Assembly (NCBI RefSeq): GCF_003751805.1
Contig: NZ_RKHQ01000001.1
Span: forward strand, 2,356,001 to 2,420,000
Origin: Salana multivorans
Lineage (GTDB): Bacteria; Actinomycetota; Actinomycetes; Actinomycetales; Beutenbergiaceae
DNA: 64,000 nt
Direction: 5' to 3'
In this document: positions 37,413 to 47,650 of the stretch, piece after piece
How the letters are laid out: every line of letters starts with the position of its first letter
How positions within the stretch are numbered: position 1 is the stretch's first letter
Notes under the pieces: generated by a model
Databases searched by the model: none
What the model saw: only the letters and a program-made list of their open reading frames with translations
Told to the model about the DNA's origin: nothing
Translations under genes and position numbers: made by a program

Positions 37413-38672
37413 GTGCCTCTCGACTCCACCCCAGCTCACGCCTTCACCGCCGTCGACACCGCCGTCGAGAACCGCATGGACTCCCTGGTCGCGCTGCGCC
37501 GCGACATCCACGCCCACCCCGAGACCGCCTGGACCGAGCACCGCACGAGCCAGCTCGTGCTCGACACGCTCGCCGCGGCGGGCCTCGCCCCGCGGATGCT
37601 CGGGGCGACCGGCGTCGTCTGCGACATCCCCGCGTCGCCCGGGACGCCGGCCGTCGCCGGCCTCCCGTCGGGGCACCGGACGGTCGCGCTGCGCGCCGAC
37701 CTCGACGCCCTGCCGGTGACCGAGGAGACCGGGCTGCCGTTCGCCTCGACGCGGCCGGGTGTCTCGCACGCCTGCGGTCACGACGTCCACACCGCCGTCG
37801 TGCTCGGCGCGGGGCTGGCGCTCGCCGACCTCGCGCGGGACGGCCTGCTGCCGGTCGACGTCCGGCTCGTGTTCCAGCCCGCCGAGGAGGTCCAGCCCGG
37901 TGGCGCCGAGGCGGCGATCGAGGCGGGCGTGCTGGACGGCGTCGAGCAGATCTACGCCGTCCACGCCGATCCCAAGATCGAGGTCGGGACGATCGGCTCG
38001 CGCGTCGGGTCCATCACGTCGGCCTCGGACCCGGTCCGCGTGACGCTCCGGTCGCAGGGCGGTCACACGTCGCGCCCGCACATGACGGGCGACGTGGTCT
38101 ACGCGCTCGGCCAGGTCATCGCGCAGGCCGCCGGCGTCCTCGGGCGGCGGATGGACCCGCGCGCCGGCGTCAACCTCACCTGGGGCGCCGTCCACGCGGG
38201 CAACGCGACCAACGCGATCCCGACGTCGGGCAGCCTCCTCGGGACGCTGCGCGTGCTCGACGTCAAGGAGTGGGAGCGCGCCGGGCACGTCCTCGACACG
38301 GCGATCGAGCAGATCGTCGCGCCCTACGGGGTCGAGGTCGAGGTCGACCACGTGCGCGGCGTGCCCCCGACCGTCAACGAGGAGGTGGCCACCTCCTACA
38401 TCGAGGCGGCGGCCGCCGGCGTCGTCGGGTCGGAGAACGTCACGCTGACGGAGCAGTCGCTCGGCGGCGAGGACTTCGGCTGGTACCTGCGCCGGGTGCC
38501 CGGCGCGATGGTCCGCCTCGGCGCCCGGACGCCCGGTGCCCCGATCACGGACCTGCACCGCGCGGACCTCGTCATCGACGAGCGCGCGATCGGGATCGGC
38601 GCGCGGATGCTCGCGCGCACGGTCGTCGTCGCGGGGAGCAGCCCCGCGCCGCGGCCGTTCCCGGCGGCCTGA
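37413..38672 (+). CDS. M20 family amidohydrolase
   Basis: A 419-residue metal-dependent hydrolase of the hippurate/IAA-amino-acid hydrolase branch. LRRDIHAHPETAWTEHRTS opens the catalytic domain, ALRADLDALPV and CGHDVHTAVVLGAG carry metal ligands, QPAEEVQPGGAEAAI follows, and a C-terminal HRADLVIDERA closes it. The central dimerisation domain is at about residues 205-320. Substrates in this family are N-acyl amino acids or small peptides; the exact one is unknown. It has its own leaderless-type promoter and is followed by the structured bmpA leader. Confidence 0.88.
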   Translation: MPLDSTPAHAFTAVDTAVENRMDSLVALRRDIHAHPETAWTEHRTSQLVLDTLAAAGLAPRMLGATGVVCDIPASPGTPAVAGLPSGHRTVALRADLDALPVTEETGLPFASTRPGVSHACGHDVHTAVVLGAGLALADLARDGLLPVDVRLVFQPAEEVQPGGAEAAIEAGVLDGVEQIYAVHADPKIEVGTIGSRVGSITSASDPVRVTLRSQGGHTSRPHMTGDVVYALGQVIAQAAGVLGRRMDPRAGVNLTWGAVHAGNATNAIPTSGSLLGTLRVLDVKEWERAGHVLDTAIEQIVAPYGVEVEVDHVRGVPPTVNEEVATSYIEAAAAGVVGSENVTLTEQSLGGEDFGWYLRRVPGAMVRLGARTPGAPITDLHRADLVIDERAIGIGARMLARTVVVAGSSPAPRPFPAA

Positions 38673-38769
38673 CGCCGGTCGTCGCGCCGCCCCTTAGCGC
38701 CCACAGCACGATTTGGTCACGATTTCCGCGGGCGTCCCACAATGTGACACGCCGGCAACGTGGGTGACC

Positions 38770-38873
38770 TACGCTGTCTCTCTGCCCCTCGCGTGGGGGC
38801 ACGACGGCGGAGGCATTGACCTCCCGGTGACCCCGGGGGTGCCGCGTCGTCCGTCCACTGACAAGGAGATCAC
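38770..38873 (+). promoter_or_regulatory. Promoter and structured leader of the nucleoside transport operon
   Basis: A TACGCT -10 (38770-38775) predicts a leader of about 90 nt. The leader has a GCCCC/GGGGC hairpin (38784-38800) and a CCCGG/CCGGG pairing near 38823-38838, then the AAGGAG site before the GTG. No known riboswitch is recognised. Confidence 0.4.
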
Positions 38874-40019
38874 GTGAAGAAGTCGATCATCGCGGTGGCG
38901 GGTGCCGCCGCTGTCGCACTGACGCTGGCCGCCTGCGGCACGGCCCCGGAGTCCGGTTCGGGCTCCTCCGAGACGCCCACGGACACCGCGTCCGAGACCG
39001 CTGACGGCGGCGAGACCGAGACGGGCGGCGGCGAGGCCGTCGAGGGCTTCAAGGCCTGCATGGTCTCCGACGCCGGCGGCTTCGACGACCAGTCCTTCAA
39101 CCAGTCCGGCAAGGAGGGCCTCGACAAGGCCGCCTCCGAGCTCGGTGTCGAGGTCAAGGCGATCGAGTCGCGCGACGACTCCGAGTACGGCCCGAACATC
39201 GACAGCCTCATCTCCGACGGCTGCACCTACATCATCGGCGTCGGCTTCCTGCTCGAGCCGGCGATCCAGGCGGCTGGCCGGGCGAACCCGGACCTCCACT
39301 TCGGCCTCATCGACTCCGCGCTGTCCAACCCCGACGACTTCTCCACGGTCGAGCTGGACAACGTCAAGCCGCTGCTCTTCAACACGGCCGAGGCCGCGTT
39401 CCTCGCGGGCTACGCCGCCGCCGGCATGTCCGAGTCCGGCAAGGTCGGCACGTTCGGCGGTCTGCCGATCCCGTCCGTCACCATCTTCATGGACGGCTTC
39501 GCCGACGGCATCAAGCAGTACAACGAGGACAACGGCAAGGCCGTCGAGCTCATCGGCTGGGACAAGGACACCCAGGAGGGCTCCTTCACGGGTGACTTCG
39601 ACGACCAGTCGAAGGGCCAGGACACCACGCAGGGCTTCCTCGACCAGGGCGTCGACATCGTCATGCCCGTCGCCGGCCCGGTCGGCCTCGGCGCCGCCTC
39701 GGCCCTCCAGGCCGCCAACGGCACCATGGTGTGGGTCGACTCCGACGGCTTCAACTCCACGAGCTACGGCGACATCATCCTCACCTCGGTGATGAAGGAG
39801 ATCGGCCAGGCCGTCTTCGACTCCGTCAAGGCCTCCTCCGAGGGCAGCTTCTCCGCCGAGCCGTACGTCGGCACGCTGGAGAACGGCGGCGTCGGGATCG
39901 CCCCGTGGCACGACTTCGAGAGCAAGGTCCCGGCCGAGCTCACGCAGAAGATCGACGAGTACAAGCAGAAGATCATCTCGGGCGAGCTGAAGGTCGAGTC
40001 CCCCTCGACCCCGTCCTGA
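38874..40019 (+). CDS. bmpA: BMP-family nucleoside-binding lipoprotein
   Basis: A 381-residue receptor of the PnrA/BMP family, which binds nucleosides outside the membrane. The lipobox is LTLAAC near residue 21, followed by a Thr/Ser/Glu linker to about 55. The binding domain begins FKACMVSDAGGFDDQSFNQSG (Asp residues of the ligand pocket), then VGFLLEPAI and GGLPIPSVTIFMDGF. The GTG start has AAGGAG upstream. First gene of an operon with a tandem ATPase, two permeases, cdd and deoA, so a nucleoside ligand is very likely. Confidence 0.93.
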   Translation: MKKSIIAVAGAAAVALTLAACGTAPESGSGSSETPTDTASETADGGETETGGGEAVEGFKACMVSDAGGFDDQSFNQSGKEGLDKAASELGVEVKAIESRDDSEYGPNIDSLISDGCTYIIGVGFLLEPAIQAAGRANPDLHFGLIDSALSNPDDFSTVELDNVKPLLFNTAEAAFLAGYAAAGMSESGKVGTFGGLPIPSVTIFMDGFADGIKQYNEDNGKAVELIGWDKDTQEGSFTGDFDDQSKGQDTTQGFLDQGVDIVMPVAGPVGLGAASALQAANGTMVWVDSDGFNSTSYGDIILTSVMKEIGQAVFDSVKASSEGSFSAEPYVGTLENGGVGIAPWHDFESKVPAELTQKIDEYKQKIISGELKVESPSTPS

Positions 40020-40041
40020 CGACGGTCGCGTGACATGAGCT

Positions 40042-40102
40042 GACCGCGCGCCGAGATCGGCGCGCGGTCGCCAGCGGGGCGGGCCCCACGGCCCGCCCCG
40101 CT
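40042..40102 (+). other. Two tandem hairpins between bmpA and the ATPase gene
   Basis: Stem 1 is a perfect 12 bp (40042-40053 with 40058-40069, loop AGAT). Stem 2 is a perfect 13 bp (40073-40085 with 40090-40102, loop CCAC). They probably protect the bmpA message or attenuate downstream transcription; a 200-nt gap then precedes the next gene. Confidence 0.75.
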
Positions 40103-40233
40103 GTCGTCCCCGGCGCGTGCCCGGACCGGGCCCGCGTGCCAGGATGTGTGTCCTAGGTCACCGTCGGGGACCCGTCCGTGACGCTGCGACACACCTGACC
40201 GACCTGACCCAACCGACCAGAAGGAAAGCGCGG

Positions 40234-42093
40234 ATGCGGCTCGAGCTACGGGGCATCACCAAGCGGTTCGGCGACTTCACCGCCAACGACTCCATCGACC
40301 TCGTGGTCGAGCCGGGACAGATCCACGCGATCCTCGGCGAGAACGGGGCCGGCAAGAGCACGCTGATGAACGTGCTGTACGGCCTCTACACCCCGGAGGA
40401 GGGCGAGATCCTCATCGACGGGGTCCCGCAGCACTTCGCCGGCCCCGGCGACGCGATGCGCGCCGGGATCGGGATGGTCCACCAGCACTTCATGCTGGTC
40501 CCGGTCTTCACCGTGACCGAGAACGTCGTCCTCGGCCAGGAGCCGATGGGCGGACCGCTCATCTCCACCGACCGCGCCCGGGCGCTCGTCCGGGACACGG
40601 CATCGTCGCTCGGGTTCCAGATCGACCCCGACGCCCTGGTCGGCGACATCTCCGTCGGCGCACAGCAGCGCGTGGAGATCGTCAAGGCGCTGTCCCGCGA
40701 CGCCCGCCTGCTCATCCTCGACGAGCCGACCGCGGTGCTGACGCCGCAGGAGACCGACGAGCTCATCGAGATCATGCGGCGCCTCGCGGCGAACGGCACG
40801 GCGATCCTCTTCATCACCCACAAGCTGCGGGAGATCCGCGCCGTCGCGGACGCCATCACGATCATCCGGCTCGGCCGCGTCGTCGGCACCGCGACGCCGG
40901 ACGCCCCCGAGACCGAGCTGGCCTCGCTCATGGTCGGCCGGTCGGTGAGCCTCGGCGTCGACCGCGCACCGGCGCAGCCGGGCGAGACCATCCTCGACGT
41001 CGCCGGCCTCGTCGTGCGCGACTCGACCGGCGTCCCCGTCGTCGACGACGTGACGCTCTCGGTCGCGCGCGGCGAGATCCTCGCCGTCGCCGGCGTCCAG
41101 GGCAACGGCCAGACCGAGCTCGCCGAGGCGATCCTCGGCCTGCGCAAGCCCGACGCTGGCAGCATCTCGTTCGCCGGCCGGCCCGTCGCCGACCTCGACG
41201 TGCGGGAACGGCTCGACGCCGGCCTCGGCTACGTGCCGGAGGATCGCTCGACCGACGGCCTCGTCGGCGAGTTCTCGATCACCGAGAACCTCGTCCTCGA
41301 CCGGGTCGGCGCCCCGCCGGTCTCCCGCGGGGCGGCGCTCGACGTCGGCTGGATGCGCCGCAACGCCACGGATCTCGTCAAGGAGTTCGACGTGCGCACC
41401 ACGTCGATCGAGCGCGCGGCCGGCACGCTGTCCGGCGGCAACCAGCAGAAGGTCGTGCTCGCCCGCGAGCTGTCCCGCGACCTCAGCCTGCTCGTCGCGT
41501 CCCAGCCGACGCGCGGCGTCGACGTCGGGTCGATCGAGTTCCTGCACGAGCGGATCGTCTCCGAGCGGGACAAGGGCGCCGCCGTCGTCATCGTCTCGAC
41601 CGAGCTGGACGAGGTGCTCGCGCTCGGCGACCGGATCGCCGTCATGTGCGGCGGCCGGCTCGTCGGCATCGTTCCCGGCGGCGAGGACCGCGACGTCCTC
41701 GGTCTCATGATGACGGGGATGGACCCGGAGGAGGCCCGGCGCCAGGCGTCGGAGCACCGCACGCTGCTCGGCCAGGCCGATCTCGAGGCCGCCGTCGAGG
41801 CGGAGGCCGCCGCGGCGGCGGACACCGGGTTCGGCTGGCCGGTCGGAGCCCCGCAGGAGTCGGTCGCGGTCGTCGTCGACGTCGACGACGTGCCCGACGG
41901 CCCACCCGCCGCCGACCCGCCGGACCCCGACCCGACGGACGTCGGGCTGCCGGAGGCGGGCCTGCCGGAGGCGGGCCTGCCCGAGCCGGGCCTGCCCGAG
42001 CCGGGCCTGCCGGAGCCGGGCGACGACGCCACCTCGGCCGCGCACGCCGCCGACGCCCAGACCAACGCAACCGACGAGGAGACCCAGCGATGA
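40234..42093 (+). CDS. Nucleoside ABC transporter ATPase, two domains with a repeat-rich tail
   Basis: A 619-residue tandem ATPase of the YufO/NupO type. Domain 1 has Walker [10 protein letters not shown], signature-like ISVGAQQRVEIVK and [11 protein letters not shown]. Domain 2 has [24 protein letters not shown] and LLVASQPTRGVD, where the usual DEP is SQP, a known trait of this branch. Family members are near 510 residues; here about 100 extra residues form an acidic Pro-rich tail with five GLPE(A/P) repeats. ATG has AAGGAAAG upstream. It overlaps the permease gene by 4 nt. Confidence 0.93.
   Translation: MRLELRGITKRFGDFTANDSIDLVVEPGQIHAILGENGAGKSTLMNVLYGLYTPEEGEILIDGVPQHFAGPGDAMRAGIGMVHQHFMLVPVFTVTENVVLGQEPMGGPLISTDRARALVRDTASSLGFQIDPDALVGDISVGAQQRVEIVKALSRDARLLILDEPTAVLTPQETDELIEIMRRLAANGTAILFITHKLREIRAVADAITIIRLGRVVGTATPDAPETELASLMVGRSVSLGVDRAPAQPGETILDVAGLVVRDSTGVPVVDDVTLSVARGEILAVAGVQGNGQTELAEAILGLRKPDAGSISFAGRPVADLDVRERLDAGLGYVPEDRSTDGLVGEFSITENLVLDRVGAPPVSRGAALDVGWMRRNATDLVKEFDVRTTSIERAAGTLSGGNQQKVVLARELSRDLSLLVASQPTRGVDVGSIEFLHERIVSERDKGAAVVIVSTELDEVLALGDRIAVMCGGRLVGIVPGGEDRDVLGLMMTGMDPEEARRQASEHRTLLGQADLEAAVEAEAAAAADTGFGWPVGAPQESVAVVVDVDDVPDGPPAADPPDPDPTDVGLPEAGLPEAGLPEPGLPEPGLPEPGDDATSAAHAADAQTNATDEETQR
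41944..42018 (+). repeat. Five tandem 15-bp units encoding GLPE(A/P)
   Basis: An in-frame repeat of GGCCTGCCGGAG plus GCG or CCG, five copies in a row, inside the C-terminal tail of the nucleoside ATPase. Copies differ at one or two bases. Copy number could vary by slippage without a frameshift. Confidence 0.9.
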
Positions 42094-43412
42094 CGACCAC
42101 GCCATCCTCGCCCGGCGCGGCCCCCGAGGGCGAGCCCCTCGGGCCGGAGCCGGTGAGCGACTCCCCGCTCGCCGGGGGGAGCCAGCCGGAGGCGCCGCAG
42201 CAGACGCGCACCGAGTCCTTCCTGCACCAGGTGATGAGCTCCTCCTGGGTGCTCACGCTCGGGGCCGTCGTCCTCGCGATCCTGCTCGGCGCCGTCCTCA
42301 TCGTCGCGACCGACGCCGAGGTCCAGGCGACCGCCTCCTACTTCTTCGCGCGGCCGAGCGACTTCTTCGCCGCGGCCTGGCGGGCCGCGTCGGAGGCGTA
42401 CATCGCGCTGTTCCAGGGGGCGATCTACGACTCGAACGCGACCAGCTTCGTCCGCGCGATCCGGCCGATCACCGAGACGCTCACGATCGCGACGCCGCTC
42501 ATCCTCGCCGGTCTCTCGATCGGTCTCGGCTTCCGCGCCGGCCTGTTCAACATCGGTGGTCAGGGCCAGGTCATCCTCGGCGCGATCGGCGCGACCTGGC
42601 TGGGCTTCGCGCTCCACCTGCCCGTCGGGCTGCACCTGCTCGTCGCGCTGCTGGGCGCGGCGGCCGGCGGCGCGATCTGGGCCGGCATCGCCGGTGTCCT
42701 CAAGGCGCGCACCGGCGCGCACGAGGTGATCGTCACGATCATGCTCAACAACATCGCCGGCTTCTTCGTGCTGTGGCTCGTCTACACGAAGTACTTCGCC
42801 TCCAAGACGCCCGGCGTCTCCAAGCCGATCCAGTCGACCGCGATGCTGCCGAAGCTGCTGCCGGACCCGTTCCGGCTGCACCTGGGCTTCGTCCTCGCGC
42901 TCGCGATCGCGGTCGGCGTGTGGTGGCTCATGGAGCGCTCGTCGCTCGGGTTCAAGCTGCGCGCCGTCGGCTCCAACGCCCGGGCCGCGCGGACCGCCGG
43001 CATCTCGGTCGCGGCCATGACGGTCGCGGCCATGGCGATCTCGGGGGCGCTGTCGGGGCTCGCGGGCGGCACGCTCGTGCTGGGGACCGAGGGCAAGCTC
43101 TCCGCCGCCGTCGTCGGCTCGATCGGCTTCGACGCCATCACGGTGGCGCTGCTGGGCCGGTCCAAGCCGCTCGGCACCGTGCTCGCCGGGCTCCTGTTCG
43201 GCGCGCTCGCCGCCGGCGGACGCCTCATGCAGACGCGCACCGGGACGCCGCTCGACCTCGTCCTCGTGCTCCAGTCCTTCATCGTCCTGTTCATCGCGGC
43301 GCCCCCGCTCGTGCGGTCGATCTTCCGACTGCCGGCACCGGGCTCCGGCAAGCGCCCCACGCGGGCGAAGCAGGCCACCGTCCCGACCGAGCAGGCAGGA
43401 GCCGCGGCATGA
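42090..43412 (+). CDS. Nucleoside ABC transporter permease 1
   Basis: A 440-residue membrane permease of the BPD_transp_2 (NupP/YufP) family. About 45 polar N-terminal residues precede the first helix; eight to ten helices follow. GLSIGLGFRAGLFNIGGQGQ near residue 145 and EVIVTIMLNNIAGFFVLW near 210 are family hallmarks, and the C-terminal FDAITVALLGRSKPLGTVLAG region is conserved. It is coupled by ATGA to the ATPase before and the second permease after; the two permeases form a heterodimer. Confidence 0.92.
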   Translation: MTTTPSSPGAAPEGEPLGPEPVSDSPLAGGSQPEAPQQTRTESFLHQVMSSSWVLTLGAVVLAILLGAVLIVATDAEVQATASYFFARPSDFFAAAWRAASEAYIALFQGAIYDSNATSFVRAIRPITETLTIATPLILAGLSIGLGFRAGLFNIGGQGQVILGAIGATWLGFALHLPVGLHLLVALLGAAAGGAIWAGIAGVLKARTGAHEVIVTIMLNNIAGFFVLWLVYTKYFASKTPGVSKPIQSTAMLPKLLPDPFRLHLGFVLALAIAVGVWWLMERSSLGFKLRAVGSNARAARTAGISVAAMTVAAMAISGALSGLAGGTLVLGTEGKLSAAVVGSIGFDAITVALLGRSKPLGTVLAGLLFGALAAGGRLMQTRTGTPLDLVLVLQSFIVLFIAAPPLVRSIFRLPAPGSGKRPTRAKQATVPTEQAGAAA

Positions 43413-44704
43413 CCACCACGCTGACCCCGCCCGCGGCCCCGGCGCCCGCGCCGGTCGCGGCCTCGACCGTTCCCGCGGTCCCGGTCCGTCTCCGGACGCC
43501 GATCGTCCTCGCGGTCCTGACGCTGCTCACGGCCGTCATGGCCTGGGCGACGCGTCCGGGGCACTCGACGGTCCGCATCTCGACCGACGCCGACTCGATC
43601 CAGATCGCCCCCCTCGCCATCCCGGGGCCCCCGGCCGCCTGGGTCCTCACCGTCGGCGTCGCCGTGGCCGCCGGGCTCGCGTTCTGGTACGCGCTCGGCC
43701 GCCGCAAGGTCCCGACGTGGCTGGTCGGCCTCGCCGGTCTGTTCGCGTTCCTCACGGTGCTCGTGCTCATCAGCTCGGGCAAGTCGCAGGTCGTGCCGAT
43801 CACGGGGCTCCTGTTCGGGACGCTGTTCCTCGCCACCCCGCTCGTGTTCGGCGCGCTCTCCGGCGTCGTGTGCGAGCGCGTCGGCATCGTCAACATCGCG
43901 ATCGAGGCCCAGCTCCTGTTCGGGGCGTTCGCCGCGGCCGTCGTAGCGTCCGTCGCCGGCTCGAGCTACTGGGGGCTCATCGCGGCGCCGCTCGCCGGCG
44001 TCGCCGTCGCCGCGCTGCTCGCCTGGTTCTCGATCACCTACCAGGTCAACCAGATCATCGTCGGCGTCGTGCTCAACGTGCTCGTCGTCGGCCTGACCGG
44101 CTTCCTGTTCTCGACCGTGCTGCGCGAGACGCCGGGCCTCAACGACCCCATGCGGCTGCCGGTGCTGCCCATCCCGCTGCTGTCGGAGATCCCCGTCATC
44201 GGCCCCGTGCTGTTCCGGCAGAACCTGCTCGTCTACCTCATGTACGCGATCGTCATCGGGCTGCAGGTGATGATCTTCCGCTCCCGGTGGGGCCTGCGGC
44301 TGCGCGCGGTGGGCGAGCACCCGAAGGCCGCCGACACGGTCGGGATCGACGTCATCCGCACCCGGTGGCGCAACACCCTCCTGGGTGGGGCGATCGCCGG
44401 CCTCGGCGGCGCCTTCTTCACGGTCGCGTCGAACCTCGCGTTCGGCAAGGAGATGACGGCCGGCAAGGGCTTCATCGCCCTGGCCGCGATGATCCTCGGG
44501 CGGTGGAGCCCGAAGGGCGCCGTCGCCGCGGCGCTCCTGTTCGGCCTCGCCGGCCAGATGCAGGGGCTCATGTCGACGCTCCAGGTGCCCGTGCCGTCGC
44601 AGTTCCTCGCGATGATCCCGTACATCGTGACGATCTTCGCCGTCGCCGGGTTCGCCGGGAAGGTGCGCGCACCGGCCGCCGAGGGCATCCCGTATGTCAA
44701 GTGA
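43409..44704 (+). CDS. Nucleoside ABC transporter permease 2
   Basis: A 431-residue membrane permease of the NupQ/YufQ type. An Ala/Pro-rich N-terminus leads to about nine helices. TPLVFGALSGVVCERVGIVNIAIEAQLL near residue 145 and the C-terminal GKGFIALAAMILGRWSPKGAV region are characteristic. It overlaps permease 1 by 4 nt and the cdd start lies 11 nt inside its 3' end. An added pair of helices at residues 72-125 lengthens it relative to many homologues. Confidence 0.92.
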   Translation: MTTTLTPPAAPAPAPVAASTVPAVPVRLRTPIVLAVLTLLTAVMAWATRPGHSTVRISTDADSIQIAPLAIPGPPAAWVLTVGVAVAAGLAFWYALGRRKVPTWLVGLAGLFAFLTVLVLISSGKSQVVPITGLLFGTLFLATPLVFGALSGVVCERVGIVNIAIEAQLLFGAFAAAVVASVAGSSYWGLIAAPLAGVAVAALLAWFSITYQVNQIIVGVVLNVLVVGLTGFLFSTVLRETPGLNDPMRLPVLPIPLLSEIPVIGPVLFRQNLLVYLMYAIVIGLQVMIFRSRWGLRLRAVGEHPKAADTVGIDVIRTRWRNTLLGGAIAGLGGAFFTVASNLAFGKEMTAGKGFIALAAMILGRWSPKGAVAAALLFGLAGQMQGLMSTLQVPVPSQFLAMIPYIVTIFAVAGFAGKVRAPAAEGIPYVK

Positions 44705-45133
44705 CCCCTCGCGCGAGGTCGACTGGGACGCCCTGCGGGCCGAGGCCACCGCGGCGATGCGGCGCGCCTACGCCCCGTACTCCGGCTTCCCGGTCGGCGC
44801 GGCCGCGCTCACGACCGACGGCCGGCTGATCAGCGGCTGCAACATCGAGAACGCCGCCTACGGCGTCACGCTGTGCGCCGAGTGCTCGCTCGTCTCGGCG
44901 CTCGTCATGGGCGGGGGCGGGCGCCTGGCGGCGTTCACCTGTGTCAACGCCGACGGCGAGGTCATCGCGCCGTGCGGTCGGTGCCGCCAGCTCCTGTGGG
45001 AGCACGGCGGGCCCGACCTGCTGGTCGAGACCGCCTGGGCCGGCGTCGTGCCGATGACGCAGGTCCTGCCGGGCGGGTTCGGTCCCGACGACCTCGTGGC
45101 CGTCGAGACAAGTCGGAAGAAGCTGGAGCAGCC

Positions 45134-45137
<4 letters not shown>
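44694..45137 (+). CDS. cdd: Cytidine deaminase
   Basis: A 147-residue zinc enzyme that converts cytidine and deoxycytidine to uridine and deoxyuridine. Zinc and catalytic residues are in TLCAECSLVSAL (Cys and Glu) and PCGRCRQLLWE (two Cys). YAPYSGFPVGAAAL and GCNIENAAYG bind the substrate. It is encoded inside the nucleoside import operon, starting within the permease gene and overlapping deoA by ATGA, so imported cytidine is processed at once. Confidence 0.96.
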
Positions 45138-46438
<1,301 letters not shown>

Positions 46439-46484
46439 GTCGCGGGCTGGCGGTCCGGGGCCCGGTGTTGCCGCGGCGTCTCCG

Positions 46485-46555
46485 GTGGCCACGGTGCGGG
46501 CGCGTCGGGCCGAACCGGCCGTGGCGTGGCCACGGCGTTCCCGGTGGCCACCGGG
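46485..46555. promoter_or_regulatory. Three copies of GTGGCCAC including a 16-bp perfect palindrome
   Basis: GTGGCCAC occurs at 46485-46492, 46526-46533 and 46544-46551. The last is the centre of CCCGGTGGCCACCGGG (46540-46555). They lie between deoA and the cysteine-protease-like gene, upstream of its TAGGGT -10 at 46614. Confidence 0.4.
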
Positions 46556-46613
46556 TGGCCTCATCGAGTGGAACAGCCGGCCCGGTGGTGGCCTCGGCGG
46601 TCGCCGTGGCGCC

Positions 46614-46619
46614 TAGGGT
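46614..46619 (+). promoter_or_regulatory. -10 element TAGGGT, probable leaderless promoter
   Basis: Six bases before ATG 46626, without a Shine-Dalgarno. The same hexamer precedes the ROK gene. Confidence 0.5.
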
Positions 46620-46625
46620 GGACGG

Positions 46626-47495
46626 ATGCGGCTGCGGACCCGGAGCACCTGGAACCTCACCGCGGCGACCGGGCTCCTCACGGCGCTCGGCGTCGGGGAG
46701 CGCGGACTGCCGGACCCCGGCGCGGTCGAGCCCCCGCCCCAGCCGGCGGGGACGATCCCGCGCGAGGCCGCCCTCACCCCGGTGCAGCGCCGGCTCGCGC
46801 TCGCGCCGCTGCGCGGCGGCCGCGTCGGCGCCCTGACCTGGGACGGCACCCGCGTCCGCCAGACCAGCCCGGTGACCTGCGGCGCGCTCAGCCTGCTGCT
46901 GCTCGCCGCCGCCGGCGACCCCGTGCTCGCGAGCTGGCTCACGACCGGCGCGCGGGTCGGACCCGTCCCGCCGCCCGAGCTCGCCCGGCTCTCGCGCGAG
47001 GAGCTGGCCCTCGACGACGTCGCGGCCCGGGTCGCCGTCGCCGAGCGCGCCGTGCACGGCGCCTCGCGGCACGCCACGCTCGGTCCGTTCGACTGGCCGC
47101 GCGCCGTCGGCACCCCGCCCTGGGGTGCCGCGCGGGTCGCCAGGTTCCGCGGCGTCGAGTACACGCACACGCCGGTGAACGACGGCGACGTCGCCCGGAC
47201 CCGCGTCGTCCTCGACACCGTCCGCGCCGCGACGCGGCTGGGCATCCCGGTCCCGCTGTTCACGGGCGGCGACCTCGGTCGCGGGGGCTCGCCGGCCGCC
47301 GCCGTCCCGCGGCACGTCGTCCTGGCCGTCCCGCACCGGAACGGGACGTCGGACCTGCGGATCCTCGAGCCGTCGGCCGGGTCGACCTTCCAGGTCCCGA
47401 TCGACGCGCTGCTCGGCCGGACCCGCGGCCACGCGGCGCTCGGCGGCTGGAGCCACGTCGTGTGGGCCGTGCTCCCGCGCAGCGCCTACCGCTAG
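46626..47495 (+). CDS. Uncharacterised protein with papain/C39-like cysteine-protease features
   Basis: A 289-residue protein I cannot assign to a named family. RQTSPVTCGALSLLLLAAAGDP (Cys at residue 85) resembles the Q...C active-site helix of C39/transglutaminase-like peptidases. PRHVVLAVPHRNG offers a His at 230 and LRILEPSAG a third polar residue, giving the right order for a Cys-His triad. No signal peptide is evident. The ATG is set by a leaderless -10. It stands between the nucleoside operon and add, with no obvious functional link. Confidence 0.6.
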   Translation: MRLRTRSTWNLTAATGLLTALGVGERGLPDPGAVEPPPQPAGTIPREAALTPVQRRLALAPLRGGRVGALTWDGTRVRQTSPVTCGALSLLLLAAAGDPVLASWLTTGARVGPVPPPELARLSREELALDDVAARVAVAERAVHGASRHATLGPFDWPRAVGTPPWGAARVARFRGVEYTHTPVNDGDVARTRVVLDTVRAATRLGIPVPLFTGGDLGRGGSPAAAVPRHVVLAVPHRNGTSDLRILEPSAGSTFQVPIDALLGRTRGHAALGGWSHVVWAVLPRSAYR

Positions 47496-47637
47496 TCGCC
47501 GCGGCGCCAGCGCCGATCAGCGGGTGGGACGCCGCGAGGGCGTGCGTGGCACGCGATGCATCTCGAACGGCGGGGTCGCATCGTCGACGCCGCGCCGACC
47601 GGCCCGGTTCGCCGCCCGGTTCGCCGCCCGGCGCGGC

Positions 47638-47643
47638 TACCGT
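47638..47643 (+). promoter_or_regulatory. -10 element TACCGT of add, probable leaderless promoter
   Basis: Seven bases before ATG 47651. A 12-bp direct repeat (CCCGGTTCGCCG, twice, 47603-47626) lies just upstream. Confidence 0.45.
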
Positions 47644-47650
47644 TGTCGTC

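Noticed and set aside
38743-38750. TGTGACAC as a Crp/GlxR-type site before bmpA
   Set aside because: Only one half-site is present; the matching TCACA half is missing at the right distance.
47603-47631. Direct repeat CCCGGTTCGCCG upstream of add as an operator
   Set aside because: Two copies of a GC-rich 12-mer immediately in tandem look more like local duplication. I noted it with the promoter but do not call it a binding site.
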